Shown one piece after another: positions 16,410-26,148 of a stretch of DNA of 64,000 bases. The DNA comes from Azospirillum sp. TSH100 (lineage in GTDB: Bacteria > Pseudomonadota > Alphaproteobacteria > Azospirillales > Azospirillaceae), in contig NZ_CP039636.1 of the NCBI RefSeq assembly GCF_004923295.1, positions 346,001 to 410,000 on the forward strand, in the 5' to 3' direction. The stretch's first letter is position 1; the number at the start of each line of letters is the position of its first letter. The notes beneath the pieces were generated by a model that worked only from the letters and a program-made list of their open reading frames with translations, had not been told where the DNA came from and did not search any database. Made by a program: the position numbers and the translations under genes.

Positions 16410-17861
16410 CTACTCGGCGGCTTGCGCCACGGTCAGGCCCAGCCGCTTGGCTACCCCCTCGCCATAGGCCGGGTCGGCGGCCAGGAAGTGCTTCAGCTGG
16501 CGCTGCTGGATGAACAGCGGGGCCTTGCCCAGCGTGCCGGCGATGTTGTCCATCAGCCGCTCCTGTGCCTCCGCGCCGATCAGGCGGAACAGCGCGCCGG
16601 CCTGGGCGTAGTCGTCGTTGCCCTCGCGGTGGTCATAGTGGGCGGCGTCGCCGCTGATGCGCAGCGGCGGCTCGCTCGCGACACCGGTCTGGGCCGGGCC
16701 GCCGAAGCTGTTCGGCTCGTAGTTCGGGCGGCCGCCGCCATTGCCGTCGGTGCGCATGGCGCCGTCGCGCTGGTAGTTGTGGACCGGGCAGCCCTGCGGC
16801 TTGTTCACCGGGATCTGCGCATAGTTGCCGCCCAGACGGTAGCGGTGGGCGTCGGCATAGGCGAACAGCCGGCCCTGCAGCATCTTGTCGGGGCTGAAGG
16901 AGATGCCGGGCACCACGCTGGCCGGGCTGAAGGCGGACTGCTCGGTCTCGGCGAAGAAATTCTCCGGATTGCGGTTCAGCACCAGCTCGCCGATCTCGAT
17001 CAGCGGGTAATCGGCATGCGGCCACACCTTGGTCAGGTCGAACGGGTTGATGCGGTAGCCGTCGGCCTCGGCCTCCGGCATGATCTGCACCGAGACGGTC
17101 CAAGCCGGGAAGTCGCCGTCCTCGATCGAGGCGTAGAGGTCGCGGGTGGCGTGGTCGGGGTCGATGCCGGCCATCGTCACCGCCTGCTCGGCGGTGAAGT
17201 TCTGGATCCCCTGGCGGGTCTTGAAGTGGTACTTGACCCAGAAGCGCTCGTTCGCCGCGTTGATCCACGAGAAGGTGTGGCTGCCGAAGCCGTCCATATG
17301 GCGATAGCCGCGCGGGGTGCCGCGGTCGCTGAACAGGATGGTCAGCTGGTGCATCGTCTCCGGCGACAGCGAGAAGAAGTCCCACATCGCGATGGGGTCC
17401 TTCAGGTTGGTGGCCGGGTTGCGCTTCTGGGTGTGGATGAAGTCGGGGAACTTCAGCGGATCACGCAGGAAGAAGACCGGCGTGTTGTTGCCGACCAGAT
17501 CGTAGTTGCCTTCCTCGGTATAGAACTTCACCGCGAAGCCGCGCGGATCGCGCTCGGCATCGGCGGAGCCCTTCTCGCCGCCGACGGTGGAGAAGCGCAG
17601 GAAGACGCCGGTCTCCTTGCCCACCGCCGACAGGAAGGCGGCCTTCGTCCACGGCGTCACGTCGCGGGTGACGCGGAAGGTGCCGTAGGCGCCGGCGCCC
17701 TTGGCATGGACCACGCGTTCCGGAATGCGTTCACGGTTGAAGTGGGCCAGCTTCTCGATCAGGTGGAAATCCTGCAGAAGCAGCGGACCGCGCGGCCCGG
17801 CGCTCAGCGAATTCTGGTTGTCGGGAACGGGCTGGCCGAAGCTGGTGGTCAGGGTGCTCAT
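16410..17861 (-). CDS. katA: Monofunctional haem catalase (small subunit, KatA type)
   Basis: The 483-residue enzyme breaks down hydrogen peroxide to water and oxygen. The distal haem side has H52 in RVVHAKGAGAYGTF and the Asn in DLVGNNTPVFF (about 125-126). The haem-ligand tyrosine lies in RLFAYADAHRYRLGGNY. The length and the absence of a C-terminal flavodoxin-like domain place it among small-subunit catalases. I chose the ATG at 17861 because GAGAGG sits nine bases before it; an ATG at 17870 would have no spacing. It diverges from oxyR, the usual arrangement for peroxide-induced catalases, and has a strong terminator downstream. Confidence 0.95.
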   Translation of the reverse strand: MSTLTTSFGQPVPDNQNSLSAGPRGPLLLQDFHLIEKLAHFNRERIPERVVHAKGAGAYGTFRVTRDVTPWTKAAFLSAVGKETGVFLRFSTVGGEKGSADAERDPRGFAVKFYTEEGNYDLVGNNTPVFFLRDPLKFPDFIHTQKRNPATNLKDPIAMWDFFSLSPETMHQLTILFSDRGTPRGYRHMDGFGSHTFSWINAANERFWVKYHFKTRQGIQNFTAEQAVTMAGIDPDHATRDLYASIEDGDFPAWTVSVQIMPEAEADGYRINPFDLTKVWPHADYPLIEIGELVLNRNPENFFAETEQSAFSPASVVPGISFSPDKMLQGRLFAYADAHRYRLGGNYAQIPVNKPQGCPVHNYQRDGAMRTDGNGGGRPNYEPNSFGGPAQTGVASEPPLRISGDAAHYDHREGNDDYAQAGALFRLIGAEAQERLMDNIAGTLGKAPLFIQQRQLKHFLAADPAYGEGVAKRLGLTVAQAAE

Positions 17862-17952
17862 CCGGGTCATCCTCTCAGAAGGCGGTGTCGCTCGATGTGG
17901 CGTTATTGTCTCGCCCCTGGTTATCCGGCGTCTTGAACGATATATCCAAGAC

Positions 17953-17985
17953 ATAGAAGGAAATGAACCAATAGGCGCCGCCTAT
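17953..17985. promoter_or_regulatory. Possible OxyR site in the katA-oxyR intergenic region
   Basis: ATAG-GCGCCGC-CTAT (17971-17985) matches the ATAG-N7-CTAT half of the OxyR consensus, with another ATAG at 17953. The second half is not at the canonical spacing, and the site overlaps the oxyR start codon, which would suit autorepression. Support comes from position between katA and oxyR. Confidence 0.35.
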
Positions 17986-18943
17986 GAATCTCTCCGGCCT
18001 GTCCCTGCGTGACCTTGAGTATGTCGTCGCCGTCGCCGAACTGCGCCATTTCGGCCGCGCCGCCGAACGCTGCGCGGTCAGCCAGCCCTCGCTCAGCGCC
18101 CAGATCCGCAAGCTGGAGGAGGGCCTCGGCCTCGCCCTGTTCGAGCGGACCAGCCGCAAGGTCCTGCTGACCCCGCGCGGCGAGGCCGTCGTCGCCCAGG
18201 CCCGCGTGGTGCTGGAGGAGGCGCGCCGCCTGCTGTCGCTGGCCGACGGGTCGGACGGCGGGCTGACCGGCCGGCTCCGGCTGGCGGCGATCCAGACGCT
18301 GGGGCCCTACCTGTTCCCGCACATCCTGTCGCCGCTGCGCAACGGCTGGCCCGACCTGACCCTGATCCTGTCGGAGGGCCGCACCGAAACCCTGCTGGAG
18401 GAGCTGCGCGACGGCCGGCTCGACGCCGTGCTGCTGGCCCTGCCGGTGGAGAGCGACGGGCTGGTCGCCGAACCGCTGTTCTTCGAGCCCTTCCTGCTCG
18501 CCCACCCCGCCGGCCACCGGCTGTGCGCCACGCCCACCCTCTCCCTGAACGATCTCGATCCGGCGGAGCTTCTGCTGCTGGAGGAGGGGCACTGCCTGCG
18601 CGATCAGGCGCTGGCCGCCTGCGGCCTCAGCGCGCGCGGCGGCGGTGTCCATGCCACCGGGCTGGAGACGCTGCGCCACATGGTGGCGGCCGGGGCGGGC
18701 TGCACGCTGATGCCGCTGCTGGCGGCGACCGGGGAGGACGGCCGTCCCGCCACCGTCGGCGGGCTGGTGGAGTATCGTCCCTTCGGCGGATCGGCCGATG
18801 CCGCTCCTGCACCCGGCCGTGTCGTTGGGCTGGTCTGGCGGGTCAGCGATCCGCGCGACCGCGGCCTGCGCGATCTGGCGGCCCTGCTGCGCCGCACCCT
18901 GCCGCCGGGCACGCAATCCGTCCTAGCCCAAAGGGGTGAGTGA
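17984..18943 (+). CDS. oxyR: Peroxide-sensing LysR regulator OxyR
   Basis: The 319-residue LysR-family activator has an N-terminal winged helix (LRDLEYVVAVAELRHFGRAA, then QPSLSAQIRKLEEGLGLALF). The sensing loop EEGHCLRDQALAAC contains C204 and C213, nine residues apart like the disulfide pair of E. coli OxyR (C199/C208). Peroxide would oxidise this pair and switch on katA, which diverges 122 bases away. The ribosome-binding site before the ATG is poor, and a three-codon ATG-AAC-CAA-TAG frame ends just upstream. The conserved cysteines make the identification strong. Confidence 0.93.
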   Translation: MNLSGLSLRDLEYVVAVAELRHFGRAAERCAVSQPSLSAQIRKLEEGLGLALFERTSRKVLLTPRGEAVVAQARVVLEEARRLLSLADGSDGGLTGRLRLAAIQTLGPYLFPHILSPLRNGWPDLTLILSEGRTETLLEELRDGRLDAVLLALPVESDGLVAEPLFFEPFLLAHPAGHRLCATPTLSLNDLDPAELLLLEEGHCLRDQALAACGLSARGGGVHATGLETLRHMVAAGAGCTLMPLLAATGEDGRPATVGGLVEYRPFGGSADAAPAPGRVVGLVWRVSDPRDRGLRDLAALLRRTLPPGTQSVLAQRGE

Positions 18944-19051
18944 CGGAGGAAGGAACAAGCGCCCATCGGCCGGGTTGAAGGCTCGGCTCGTGCTCCTCAC
19001 TGTCCAGAGGGACGAGCGTGACATTCGATCCAGGCGGAGAAACGGGCGACC

Positions 19052-21376
19052 ATGGCAAACATCCTGAAACAGGCGACGCGGCTAGGTGAAGGATTGCCCT
19101 TTCCGCTGGGAGCGACATGGGACGGGCTCGGCGTCAACTTCGCCTTGTTTTCCGCCCATGCGACCAGGGTCGAACTGTGTCTGTTCGATGAAAATGGCGA
19201 GGAGGAGCTTGAGCGCATCGAGCTTCCCGAATTCACCAACGAGATCTGGCACGGCTATCTGCCCGACGCCCGTCCCGGCCTGCTCTACGGCTACCGCGTC
19301 CATGGCCCCTACGAGCCGGAGAACGGTCACCGCTTCAACCCCAACAAGCTGCTGCTCGACCCCTACGCCAAGGAGCTGGTCGGCGAGATCCGCTGGAACC
19401 CGGCCCATTTCGGCTATGTGATGGAATCGGGCGACGACCTGACCTATGACGAGCGCGACAGCGCGCCCTTCATGCCGAAATGCAAGGTGATCGACCCGGC
19501 CTTCACCTGGGGCCGCGATCTCAAACCGGGCACCGCCTGGGACCGCACCATCTTCTACGAAACCCATGTGAAGGGCTTCACCAGGCTGCATCCGGCGGTG
19601 CCCGACAGCCTGCGCGGCACCTATGGCGGCATGGCGGTGAAGGAGGTGGTCGACTACATCAGCTCGCTCGGCGTCACCGCGGTGGAGTTGCTGCCGGTCC
19701 ATGCCTTCGTCCAGGACCAGCATCTGGTCGATAAGAAGCTCGCCAATTACTGGGGCTACAACTCCATCGGCTTCTTCGCGCCGGAGCCGCGCTATGCGGC
19801 ATCGGGCAACGCCATCAAGGAATTCAAGGAGATGGTCGCCCATCTCCACAATGCCGGGCTGGAGGTGATCCTCGACGTCGTCTACAACCACACCGCCGAG
19901 GGCAACGAGCGCGGACCGACCCTGTCCTTCAAGGGCATCGACAACGCCTCCTACTACCGCCTGATCCCGGACCGGAAGCGCTATTACATCAACGAGACGG
20001 GGACCGGGAACACCGTCAATCTCAGCCATCCGCGCGTCCTGCAGATGGTCACCGACAGCCTGCGCTATTGGGCGACGGAGATGCATGTCGACGGCTTCCG
20101 CTTCGACCTCGCCACCATCCTCGGCCGCGAGCCCTACGGCTTCGACGAGGGCGGCGGCTTCCTCGACAGCTGCCTGCAGGACCCGATCCTGAACAGCGTC
20201 AAGCTGATCGCCGAGCCATGGGACTGCGGCCCCGGCGGCTATCAGGTCGGCAACTTCCCGCCGGGCTGGGCGGAGTGGAACGACAAGTTCCGCGACACCG
20301 TCCGCGCCTTCTGGAAGGGCGACGAGGGCAAGCTGCCGGAGGTGGCGCCGCGGCTCTGCGGCTCGGCCGACGTCTTCGACAAGCGCGGGCGCAAGCCCTG
20401 GGCCAGCGTGAACTTCATCACCGCCCATGACGGCTACACACTGAACGACCTCGTCTCCTACAACGACAAGCACAACGAGGCGAACGGCGAGGGCAACAAC
20501 GACGGCCACTCCCACAATCTGTCCTGGAACCATGGGGCGGAGGGGCCGACCGACGATCCGGAGATCAAGGCGCTCCGCGAACGCCAGAAGCGCAACCTGC
20601 TGGCGACGCTGCTGCTGTCGCAGGGATCGCCGATGCTGCTGGCCGGCGACGAGTTCGGCAACACCCAGCACGGCAACAACAACGCCTATTGCCAGGACAA
20701 CGAGACGGCGTGGCTGAACTGGGACGACATCGACGAGGACGGTCAGGCCCTGATCGAGTTCGTCCGCCGCGTGGTGGCGGTGCGCCAGTCCTTCCCCATG
20801 CTGCGCCGCGGCCGTTTCCTGTCGGGCGAGTACAACGCCGAGTTCGACGTGAAGGACGTCACCTGGCTGACCCCCGCCGGCGACGAGATGGAGGAGAGCC
20901 ACTGGCATGACGGCAACGCCCGCTGCCTGGGCATGCTGCTGGACGGCCGCGCCCAGGCCAGCGGCATCAAGCGCCCGGCGATGGACGCCACGCTTTTGCT
21001 GGTCATCAACTCCCACCATGACGTGGTGGAGTTTACCCTGCCGGAGGTGACCGGCGGCAGCGTCTGGCGCTGTCTGGTCGACACCAACCTGACCGACCCG
21101 GACGAGGTGCCGCGCGTCAACACCAGCGAGGGCTATATGGTGACCGGCCGCTCGCTGCTGCTGCTGGCGCTGGAACCGGAGGGAAAGACCTCCTTTGCGC
21201 TTCGCCGCGCCGCCCGCGCCCTGCGCAACGTCGCCGAAAGCCCGACGCTGTCCTTTGGCGAGGAGAGTACGGACCAGGAGAAGGCCGAGGAACCGGTGGA
21301 ACCTGCGGAGACGAAGGAGCCGGAAAAGGTGGAAGCGGCGGCTGCGGCTAAGCCTGACATGAAAAAGCCCACCTGA
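19052..21376 (+). CDS. glgX: Glycogen debranching enzyme
   Basis: The 774-residue protein combines an N-terminal CBM48 (FPLGATWDGLGVNFALFSAH) with a GH13 barrel and should hydrolyse alpha-1,6 branches of glycogen limit dextrins. Catalytic residues lie in DGFRFDLA (nucleophile Asp), LIAEPWDCG (acid/base Glu) and FITAHDGYTL (third Asp). Other family landmarks are YWGYNSIGFFAPEPRYA and DVVYNHTAEG. The last about 45 residues are an acidic Glu/Pro/Ala-rich tail beyond the usual 700-or-so-residue length. No other glycogen genes are adjacent. A REP-like element follows. Confidence 0.93.
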   Translation: MANILKQATRLGEGLPFPLGATWDGLGVNFALFSAHATRVELCLFDENGEEELERIELPEFTNEIWHGYLPDARPGLLYGYRVHGPYEPENGHRFNPNKLLLDPYAKELVGEIRWNPAHFGYVMESGDDLTYDERDSAPFMPKCKVIDPAFTWGRDLKPGTAWDRTIFYETHVKGFTRLHPAVPDSLRGTYGGMAVKEVVDYISSLGVTAVELLPVHAFVQDQHLVDKKLANYWGYNSIGFFAPEPRYAASGNAIKEFKEMVAHLHNAGLEVILDVVYNHTAEGNERGPTLSFKGIDNASYYRLIPDRKRYYINETGTGNTVNLSHPRVLQMVTDSLRYWATEMHVDGFRFDLATILGREPYGFDEGGGFLDSCLQDPILNSVKLIAEPWDCGPGGYQVGNFPPGWAEWNDKFRDTVRAFWKGDEGKLPEVAPRLCGSADVFDKRGRKPWASVNFITAHDGYTLNDLVSYNDKHNEANGEGNNDGHSHNLSWNHGAEGPTDDPEIKALRERQKRNLLATLLLSQGSPMLLAGDEFGNTQHGNNNAYCQDNETAWLNWDDIDEDGQALIEFVRRVVAVRQSFPMLRRGRFLSGEYNAEFDVKDVTWLTPAGDEMEESHWHDGNARCLGMLLDGRAQASGIKRPAMDATLLLVINSHHDVVEFTLPEVTGGSVWRCLVDTNLTDPDEVPRVNTSEGYMVTGRSLLLLALEPEGKTSFALRRAARALRNVAESPTLSFGEESTDQEKAEEPVEPAETKEPEKVEAAAAAKPDMKKPT

Positions 21377-21390
21377 ACCGACACCCAACT

Positions 21391-21414
21391 CCCCCTCTCC
21401 CCGGGGGGAGAGGA
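21391..21414. repeat. Partial REP-like element
   Basis: CCCCCTCTCCCC and GGGGGGAGAGG form the hairpin core of the dispersed repeat but the TGAGGGGG tail is missing. It lies between glgX and the metallopeptidase-like gene and may help terminate glgX. Confidence 0.6.
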
Positions 21415-21440
21415 GATCCCCCGGCCCCGGAATCCCCATC

Positions 21441-22511
21441 ATGAAACTCTTTGAATGCCAGAACTGCCGCCAGCCGCTCTATTTCGAGAACACGCTGTGC
21501 GAGCGCTGCGGCTACCGGCTGGGCTATCTGCCGGATGCGGGGACGCTGTCGGCGATCGACCCCACCGACCATGACGGGGTGTGGAGCGCGCTCGCCACCA
21601 GCGAGCCGCTCTACAAATTCTGTGCGAACGCGGATCTCGACGCCTGCAACTGGATGCTGCCGGCCGACACCGCCGACACCCACTGCGCCGCCTGCCGACA
21701 CAACCACATCATCCCCGATCTGTCCGATACCGACAACCTGACGCGCTGGCGCAGGCTGGAACTGGCCAAGCACCACCTGTTCTACACGCTGACCAACCTG
21801 AAGCTGCCCTTGCAGACCCGGATCGAGAATCCGGAGGGGGGGCTTGCCTTCGACTTCCTGTCCGACACGGTGGCTCCCGACGGCACGGTGACGCCGGTGC
21901 TGACCGGCCATGCCAACGGCCTGATCACCATCAACGTCGCCGAGGCCGACGATGCCGAGCGCGAGAAGCGCCGTACCGAGATGGGCGAGCCCTACCGCAC
22001 GCTGCTCGGCCATTTCCGGCATGAGAGCGGCCATTACATCTGGGACCGGCTGGTGCGCGACGATCCGGCCCTGCTGGAGCGCTTCCGCGCCCTGTTCGGC
22101 GACGAACGGCAGGATTACGGCGAGGCGCTGAAACGCCACTATGCGAACGGCGCCCCGGCCGACTGGCAAGCCGGCTTCGTCAGCACATATGCCACCGCCC
22201 ACCCGTGGGAGGATTTCGCCGAAACCTGGGCGCATTACCTGCACATCGTCGACACGCTGGAAACCGCCCGCGCCTTCGGTCTCAAGATCCGCCCCCGCAT
22301 CACCGAAGGGGCGGAGTTGGAGGCGGAGGTCGATTTCAACCCCCACAAGGCAAGGCGGATCGAGGATCTGATCCATCCCTGGCTGCCGCTGACCTATGCG
22401 GTGAACAGCCTGAACCGCAGCATGGGCCAGCCGGACCTCTACCCCTTCATCCTGTCGGCGGCGGTGATCGAGAAGCTGGGCTTCATGAACGCGATGGTGC
22501 GGGGGCTGTAA
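21441..22511 (+). CDS. Zinc-ribbon putative metallopeptidase
   Basis: The 356-residue protein matches a family of putative zinc-binding metallopeptidases. An N-terminal zinc ribbon has C6/C9 and C20/C23, a second cysteine group is C61, C69, C82 and C85, and the peptidase motif H194-E-S-G-H198 lies in LLGHFRHESGHYIWDRL. A downstream WEDFAETWAHYLHIVDT supplies candidate additional metal ligands. There is no signal peptide, so it is cytoplasmic. Substrates of this family are not established. It follows glgX by 64 bases, including a REP-like hairpin, and converges with the diguanylate cyclase. Confidence 0.8.
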   Translation: MKLFECQNCRQPLYFENTLCERCGYRLGYLPDAGTLSAIDPTDHDGVWSALATSEPLYKFCANADLDACNWMLPADTADTHCAACRHNHIIPDLSDTDNLTRWRRLELAKHHLFYTLTNLKLPLQTRIENPEGGLAFDFLSDTVAPDGTVTPVLTGHANGLITINVAEADDAEREKRRTEMGEPYRTLLGHFRHESGHYIWDRLVRDDPALLERFRALFGDERQDYGEALKRHYANGAPADWQAGFVSTYATAHPWEDFAETWAHYLHIVDTLETARAFGLKIRPRITEGAELEAEVDFNPHKARRIEDLIHPWLPLTYAVNSLNRSMGQPDLYPFILSAAVIEKLGFMNAMVRGL

Positions 22512-22528
22512 GGGACGTCAGACCCCCA

Positions 22529-24241
22529 CTATCCGCCCACCCCCATCGCTGCCCGCACCCAGCGCACCGCGCGGTTGCGCCCGTCGCGCTTGGCCTTGTA
22601 GAGCGCGGCGTCGGCGTGGCGCATCACCGTCGCCATGTCGCTGTCGTCCTCCGGCCAGGAGGCGATGCCGATGGAGCAGCCGACCCGTACGACATCGCCG
22701 TTGAACGACACCGGTTCGTTGACGGTGGCGATGATGCGGGCGGCCAGCTCCTCCATGTCGGGGGCCGGGCGCCCGGCGCGGCGCGGCAGCACCGCGGCGA
22801 ATTCGTCGCCGCCCAGCCGGGCGACCACGTCGTCGTCGCGGAAGATGCTGGCGAGGCGACCGCCGATCTGGCGCAGAACGACGTCGCCGGCATCGTGGCC
22901 AAGCCGGTCGTTCACCGGCTTGAACCCGTCGAGATCGATGTACATCACCGTCGCCGACCCGCCGCCGGCGCCGGTCGACGCCTCGACATACTGCTCGAAA
23001 TAGCGCCGGTTGGGCAGGGCGGTCAGCCGGTCCTCGTAGGCGATGTCCTCCAGCCGCATCAGGGCGGCGTCCTTGTTGGTCAGGCTGTCGACCATCTCCC
23101 GCAGCGCCACCGACAGCCGGCGGATCTCCGCCGCACCGCCGACATCGGGGATCGCCATGCCGCGCTCGCCCTTGCCGATCCGCTCGGCGGCGTCGGCGAT
23201 GGCGCCCAGCGGGCGGGCGATGCGGCCGGCGGCGACCCAGCCGATCACGCTGAACAGCAGGGCCAGCAGCGCGCCGGACCCGATGATCATCACGCGCAGG
23301 CGGTTGGTTTCGGCATAGACGATGTCGGCCGGCTGGCGGGCGACGACGGTCCAGCCCAGCCCGGCATAATCGTGCAATCCCTTGCCGTGGGCGACGCCGG
23401 TCACATAGGTGACGCCGTCGGGCCAGACCTCGCGGCTCCAGCCGTCGCGCAGTCCGGCGGTCAGCATCGGCACCGGCAGCGGCTTGCCGACGGCCGAATC
23501 GGGGCCGATCAGCACGGTGCCGTCGGCCGACAGGATATAGAGCGTGAGCCCCTTGCGGTCGGCCAGCGGCTCGACCAGCTGGCGGATCGAGGCATGGGCC
23601 CATTCCCAGCTGTAATGGGCGGCCAGCACGCCGACCGTGGTGCCGTCCGCCCTTTGCAGCGGGGCGGACACATCGACGAATTTCGGCGTCTCGCCGACCA
23701 GATAGGGGACCTTGCCGTTCAGGGCGACGGCTTCGTGGACGTCGCCGATGAACAGGCCTTTCATGCCTTCCTGATGAACCGGCCGTCTGGAGATGTCGGC
23801 TCCCAACAGCAGGCCGTTAGAGGCGGCCATCACCCGGCCGTTCACATCGGTCATGCCGATCCAGGCGATGGTCGGGTCGCGGCGCTTCAGTTCGTCGATG
23901 GTCGATTGCGCCACCGCCGGGTCCTTCAGCGCGTCGATTCGCGACAGCGCGGCGATCTGGTTGGCGCGCGCCCACATGGTCGAATCGAGCTGCCGGGCCA
24001 GCGATTGCGCCATCCCGGTCATCGTATTGCCGATTTCCTTGGCCAGTGCGTCGGCCGCGCCGTTGCCGACCACCAGACCCTTCACCAGGGCCGAGCCGAG
24101 CAGCAGAACGGCGACGGTCACCGCCACGGTGGCCCGCAGGCCGATGATCCGGCCCGGCCGGCGGGCTGGCATGCTGCGTCGCTGGGCGATGCTGGTGCTT
24201 TCTTCGGCGCTGTTGCCGCTCGGCTGTCCAACGGCCGTCAT
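22529..24241 (-). CDS. Membrane diguanylate cyclase (Cache-HAMP-GGDEF)
   Basis: The 570-residue protein should make cyclic di-GMP in response to an external signal. A transmembrane helix at about 35-60 is followed by a periplasmic Cache-type sensor domain (about 65-315), a second transmembrane helix (around VMIIGSGALLALLFSVIGWV), a HAMP domain (RIARPLGAIADAAERIG) and a GGDEF domain. The active site RLGGDEF is intact, and an inhibitory I-site RDDD lies exactly five residues before it, so product feedback is likely. I chose the ATG at 24241 because AAAGGA lies ten bases upstream; GTG 24301 and ATG 24268 are in-frame alternatives. No EAL domain or partner gene is nearby. Confidence 0.92.
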   Translation of the reverse strand: MTAVGQPSGNSAEESTSIAQRRSMPARRPGRIIGLRATVAVTVAVLLLGSALVKGLVVGNGAADALAKEIGNTMTGMAQSLARQLDSTMWARANQIAALSRIDALKDPAVAQSTIDELKRRDPTIAWIGMTDVNGRVMAASNGLLLGADISRRPVHQEGMKGLFIGDVHEAVALNGKVPYLVGETPKFVDVSAPLQRADGTTVGVLAAHYSWEWAHASIRQLVEPLADRKGLTLYILSADGTVLIGPDSAVGKPLPVPMLTAGLRDGWSREVWPDGVTYVTGVAHGKGLHDYAGLGWTVVARQPADIVYAETNRLRVMIIGSGALLALLFSVIGWVAAGRIARPLGAIADAAERIGKGERGMAIPDVGGAAEIRRLSVALREMVDSLTNKDAALMRLEDIAYEDRLTALPNRRYFEQYVEASTGAGGGSATVMYIDLDGFKPVNDRLGHDAGDVVLRQIGGRLASIFRDDDVVARLGGDEFAAVLPRRAGRPAPDMEELAARIIATVNEPVSFNGDVVRVGCSIGIASWPEDDSDMATVMRHADAALYKAKRDGRNRAVRWVRAAMGVGG

Positions 24242-24444
24242 CGTGGCTTGATCCTTTCGGGCGGCCATGCCCGGGCCGGAGGGGACGATCAGTGAAGACA
24301 CTCTATCATCCCTGACCTTTATAATGGGTCAAGCGGAACCACAGCCGCCGACTTCAACGGTCGCTTTCAACCCAAAAGGGATCGTGGCGTGGTGTCCGGC
24401 ACGCGCAAGGCGTATGTTCGCCAAAAAAGTTTGCGACGCTGACT

Positions 24445-24590
24445 TTCAGCATATTGCGTAAAAAGGAAAAGGCCGCTAGCAATACAGCCGCGGCCCGAGT
24501 TTAGGGAGGAAACGCCTGAAAGGCGATCGAAACAACAAATAATGCTGCGTCGCCGAAAATCCAGCCCGCTGCGGCTGGATTTTTCGTTTC
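24445..24590 (+). other. Possible small RNA or attenuator leader upstream of the TRAP gene
   Basis: The 466 bases between the diguanylate cyclase and the TRAP binding-protein start hold no credible ORF. They do contain an A-rich stretch, a small hairpin CGCCT-GAA-AGGCG (24512-24524) and then a strong terminator-like hairpin (24557-24582). This order could be a short non-coding RNA ending at the hairpin or a leader that attenuates the downstream gene. The 5' end is a guess; no clear -35/-10 was found. Confidence 0.3.
24557..24584 (+). terminator. Rho-independent terminator-like hairpin
   Basis: AAATCCAGCC and GGCTGGATTT form a perfect ten-base stem around a six-base loop, followed by TT. It is 124 bases before the TRAP gene start and no plus-strand gene precedes it, so it would end a non-coding transcript or attenuate the TRAP gene. 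The flanking A-run makes it potentially bidirectional. Confidence 0.65.
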
Positions 24591-24707
24591 AGCAGCAAGA
24601 ATCTTCTCCATTATCCGTGTTGCCCCCATGGAAGGGGGATTCCCCGAACGGTTGGTTGCGCTATCATGTCTGCCCAACGAACCATAAGATCGGGAAGAGT
24701 CCTCATC

Positions 24708-25823
<1,116 letters not shown>

Positions 25824-25836
25824 GTCGGGAGCGCTG

Positions 25837-25880
25837 AGCCGGGCGGGGCGGATCGCCTGCGGCGATTCGCCCCGGCTTTC
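25837..25880 (+). terminator. Terminator after the TRAP gene
   Basis: AGCCGGG...GGCGATTCGCCCCGGCT folds into a long stem with a four-base bulge and a TGC loop, followed by TTTC, 14 bases past the stop. Confidence 0.7.
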
Positions 25881-26047
25881 ATGGCAAACACTGATTTTCA
25901 CGCCGCCGTATGTCCGCTATCTCGATCATCGGCCTTCTCAATCGCACGCGATTGGAGCACACTGCCGGTCTAAGCGTGGGCATCGCCTTCGCAATTGCAC
26001 AAAAAATCGGCAAAGCGTTGAATTGATCACAACATAGTCATTCCTCT

Positions 26048-26065
26048 TGTCTATTTTCTTAAACG
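26048..26065. promoter_or_regulatory. Candidate operator upstream of potA
   Basis: TGTCTATTTTCTTAAACG matches the 18-bp palindrome in front of gabD at 14 of 18 positions. It lies 83 bases before the potA start in an A/T-rich stretch that probably holds the pot promoter. The likely ligand is the cupin/XRE regulator encoded after potC. Confidence 0.45.
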
Positions 26066-26148
26066 CGTGTTACCGTCAGGGCCAGAAAGACGGACCGGAC
26101 CGGGGTGGCGTACCCGGACCCGAGGTCGCCTGTGACGGGAGCGGACGG

